The notes beneath the pieces were generated by a model, which made no database searches, was not told where the DNA came from, and saw only the letters and a program-made list of their open reading frames with translations. Positions 4,919-5,364 of a DNA stretch of 5,364 nucleotides are shown one piece after another. The position numbers and the translations under genes were made by a program. Source of the DNA: Thioalkalivibrio sp. (GTDB taxonomy: Bacteria; Pseudomonadota; Gammaproteobacteria; Ectothiorhodospirales; Ectothiorhodospiraceae); contig SLNI01000211.1 in NCBI GenBank assembly GCA_007133115.1, positions 1-5,364 on the forward strand, in the 5' to 3' direction. Position 1 is the stretch's first letter. Each line of letters starts with the position of its first letter.

Positions 4919-5364
4919 GTGCACCCTTCCCATCCCACCGAAAAGCCGCTGATCGGTCTGTACGAGGCCATCGCGGGCGACGAAGACGCTCGGGTCTGCA
5001 AGGACATCCCGGAGGCGGCCTGCAACGCCCAGCCGATCAATTTCTTCATCCACCTGGTCGCCAACACGCTGAGCAAGATCGGCGACGAGCTCGCCTCGGC
5101 CCGACTGGTACTGGCCTGGATGCTGGGCGCGCTGGGCGCCCCGGCGGCCTTCGCGGGATTCCTGGTGCCGATCCGCGAGTCGGGTTCGCTGATGCCACAG
5201 CTCTTCGTGGCTGCGGCCATCCGCAGGCAACCCGTGCGCAAGTGGTTCTGGGTCGCGGGGAGTGTCGGTCAGGGGATCGCCGTGGCCCTCATGGCCGTCG
5301 TCGCAATGACTCTGGAAGGCGCCGCGGCGGGTTGGGCGATCCTCGTTCTGCTCACGCTGTTCGC
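4919..5364 (+). CDS. Probable MFS-type transporter, N-terminal part (3' truncated)
   Basis: An open frame of 148 complete codons runs off the right edge. A hydrophilic N-terminal tail of about 45 residues contains the acidic, two-cysteine stretch GDEDARVCKDIPEAAC (20-35, Cys27 and Cys35). Then come hydrophobic segments at about 63-84, 90-100 (short), 109-131 and 137 onward. The short basic loop IRRQPVRKW (101-109) between putative helices 2 and 3 sits where MFS proteins carry their motif A loop, and VPIRESGSLMPQ (83-94) precedes helix 2. I recall a gammaproteobacterial family annotated 'MFS transporter' with this same tail and RESGSLLPQ block; its substrate is unknown to me. The GTG at 4919 is chosen because the conserved tail begins just after it. 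AGAGAA (4909-4914) is a weak ribosome site only four bases ahead, and an in-frame TTG at 4883 is an alternative. It lies 63 bases after metA on the same strand. Confidence 0.75.
   Translation, partial: MHPSHPTEKPLIGLYEAIAGDEDARVCKDIPEAACNAQPINFFIHLVANTLSKIGDELASARLVLAWMLGALGAPAAFAGFLVPIRESGSLMPQLFVAAAIRRQPVRKWFWVAGSVGQGIAVALMAVVAMTLEGAAAGWAILVLLTLF

Noticed and set aside
3662..5230. A 522-codon open frame on the minus strand opposite metA and the transporter
   Set aside because: It mirrors well-supported + strand genes. Its translation is low-complexity (Arg/Gly/Val/Gln-rich) with no recognisable motif, as expected from strong GC bias at third codon positions.
1..5364. Search for mobile elements, CRISPR repeats, tRNA genes and defence genes
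   Set aside because: No direct-repeat arrays, transposase or integrase motifs, tRNA-like cloverleaf or defence-family domains were seen. The window reads as compact core chromosome.

Overview
The window looks like chromosomal, GC-rich DNA from a gammaproteobacterium. The proteins most resemble those of Chromatiales/Ectothiorhodospiraceae- or Halomonas-like lineages. That placement comes from remembered family resemblance (an E. coli-type CCA-adding enzyme, a TolC closely parallel to E. coli TolC, the MetA family) and high GC at third codon positions; no search was run. All six protein-coding genes lie on the + strand and are tightly packed. The longest gaps are about 106 bases, so no long stretch lacks a gene. 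I found no tRNA or rRNA gene, CRISPR array, insertion sequence or phage gene.

Layout. (1) Positions 1-669 are the 3' end of cca, the CCA tRNA nucleotidyltransferase, including its HD phosphohydrolase domain. The catalytic nucleotidyltransferase head lies upstream of the window. (2) Positions 748-1404 are a Pcm-fold SAM methyltransferase of the divergent type often found before tolC. (3) Positions 1511-2827 are a TolC outer-membrane efflux/secretion channel with a signal peptide and a possible extended -10 promoter in front. (4) Positions 2828-2933 hold two consecutive hairpins, the first probably marking the end of the tolC transcript. (5) Positions 2934-3785 are an uncharacterised P-loop NTPase. 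(6) Positions 3785-4855 are a MetA-family homoserine O-acyltransferase whose ATG overlaps the NTPase stop codon by one base, so the two are probably translationally coupled. (7) Position 4919 to the right edge is the N-terminal part of a probable MFS-type membrane transporter, cut by the window edge.

How they work together. The left half is housekeeping and envelope (tRNA end maturation, protein methylation, outer-membrane export). The right half is the more interesting part: a P-loop protein of unknown function coupled to the first committed step of methionine synthesis, followed by a membrane transporter. The MetA protein differs from E. coli MetA at the acyl-donor specificity position, in the loop before the oxyanion region, and by an added helical segment, so its acyl donor cannot be assumed. 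Nothing here amounts to a clear new defence or mobile system. The NTPase-metA pair is the best candidate for undescribed biology.
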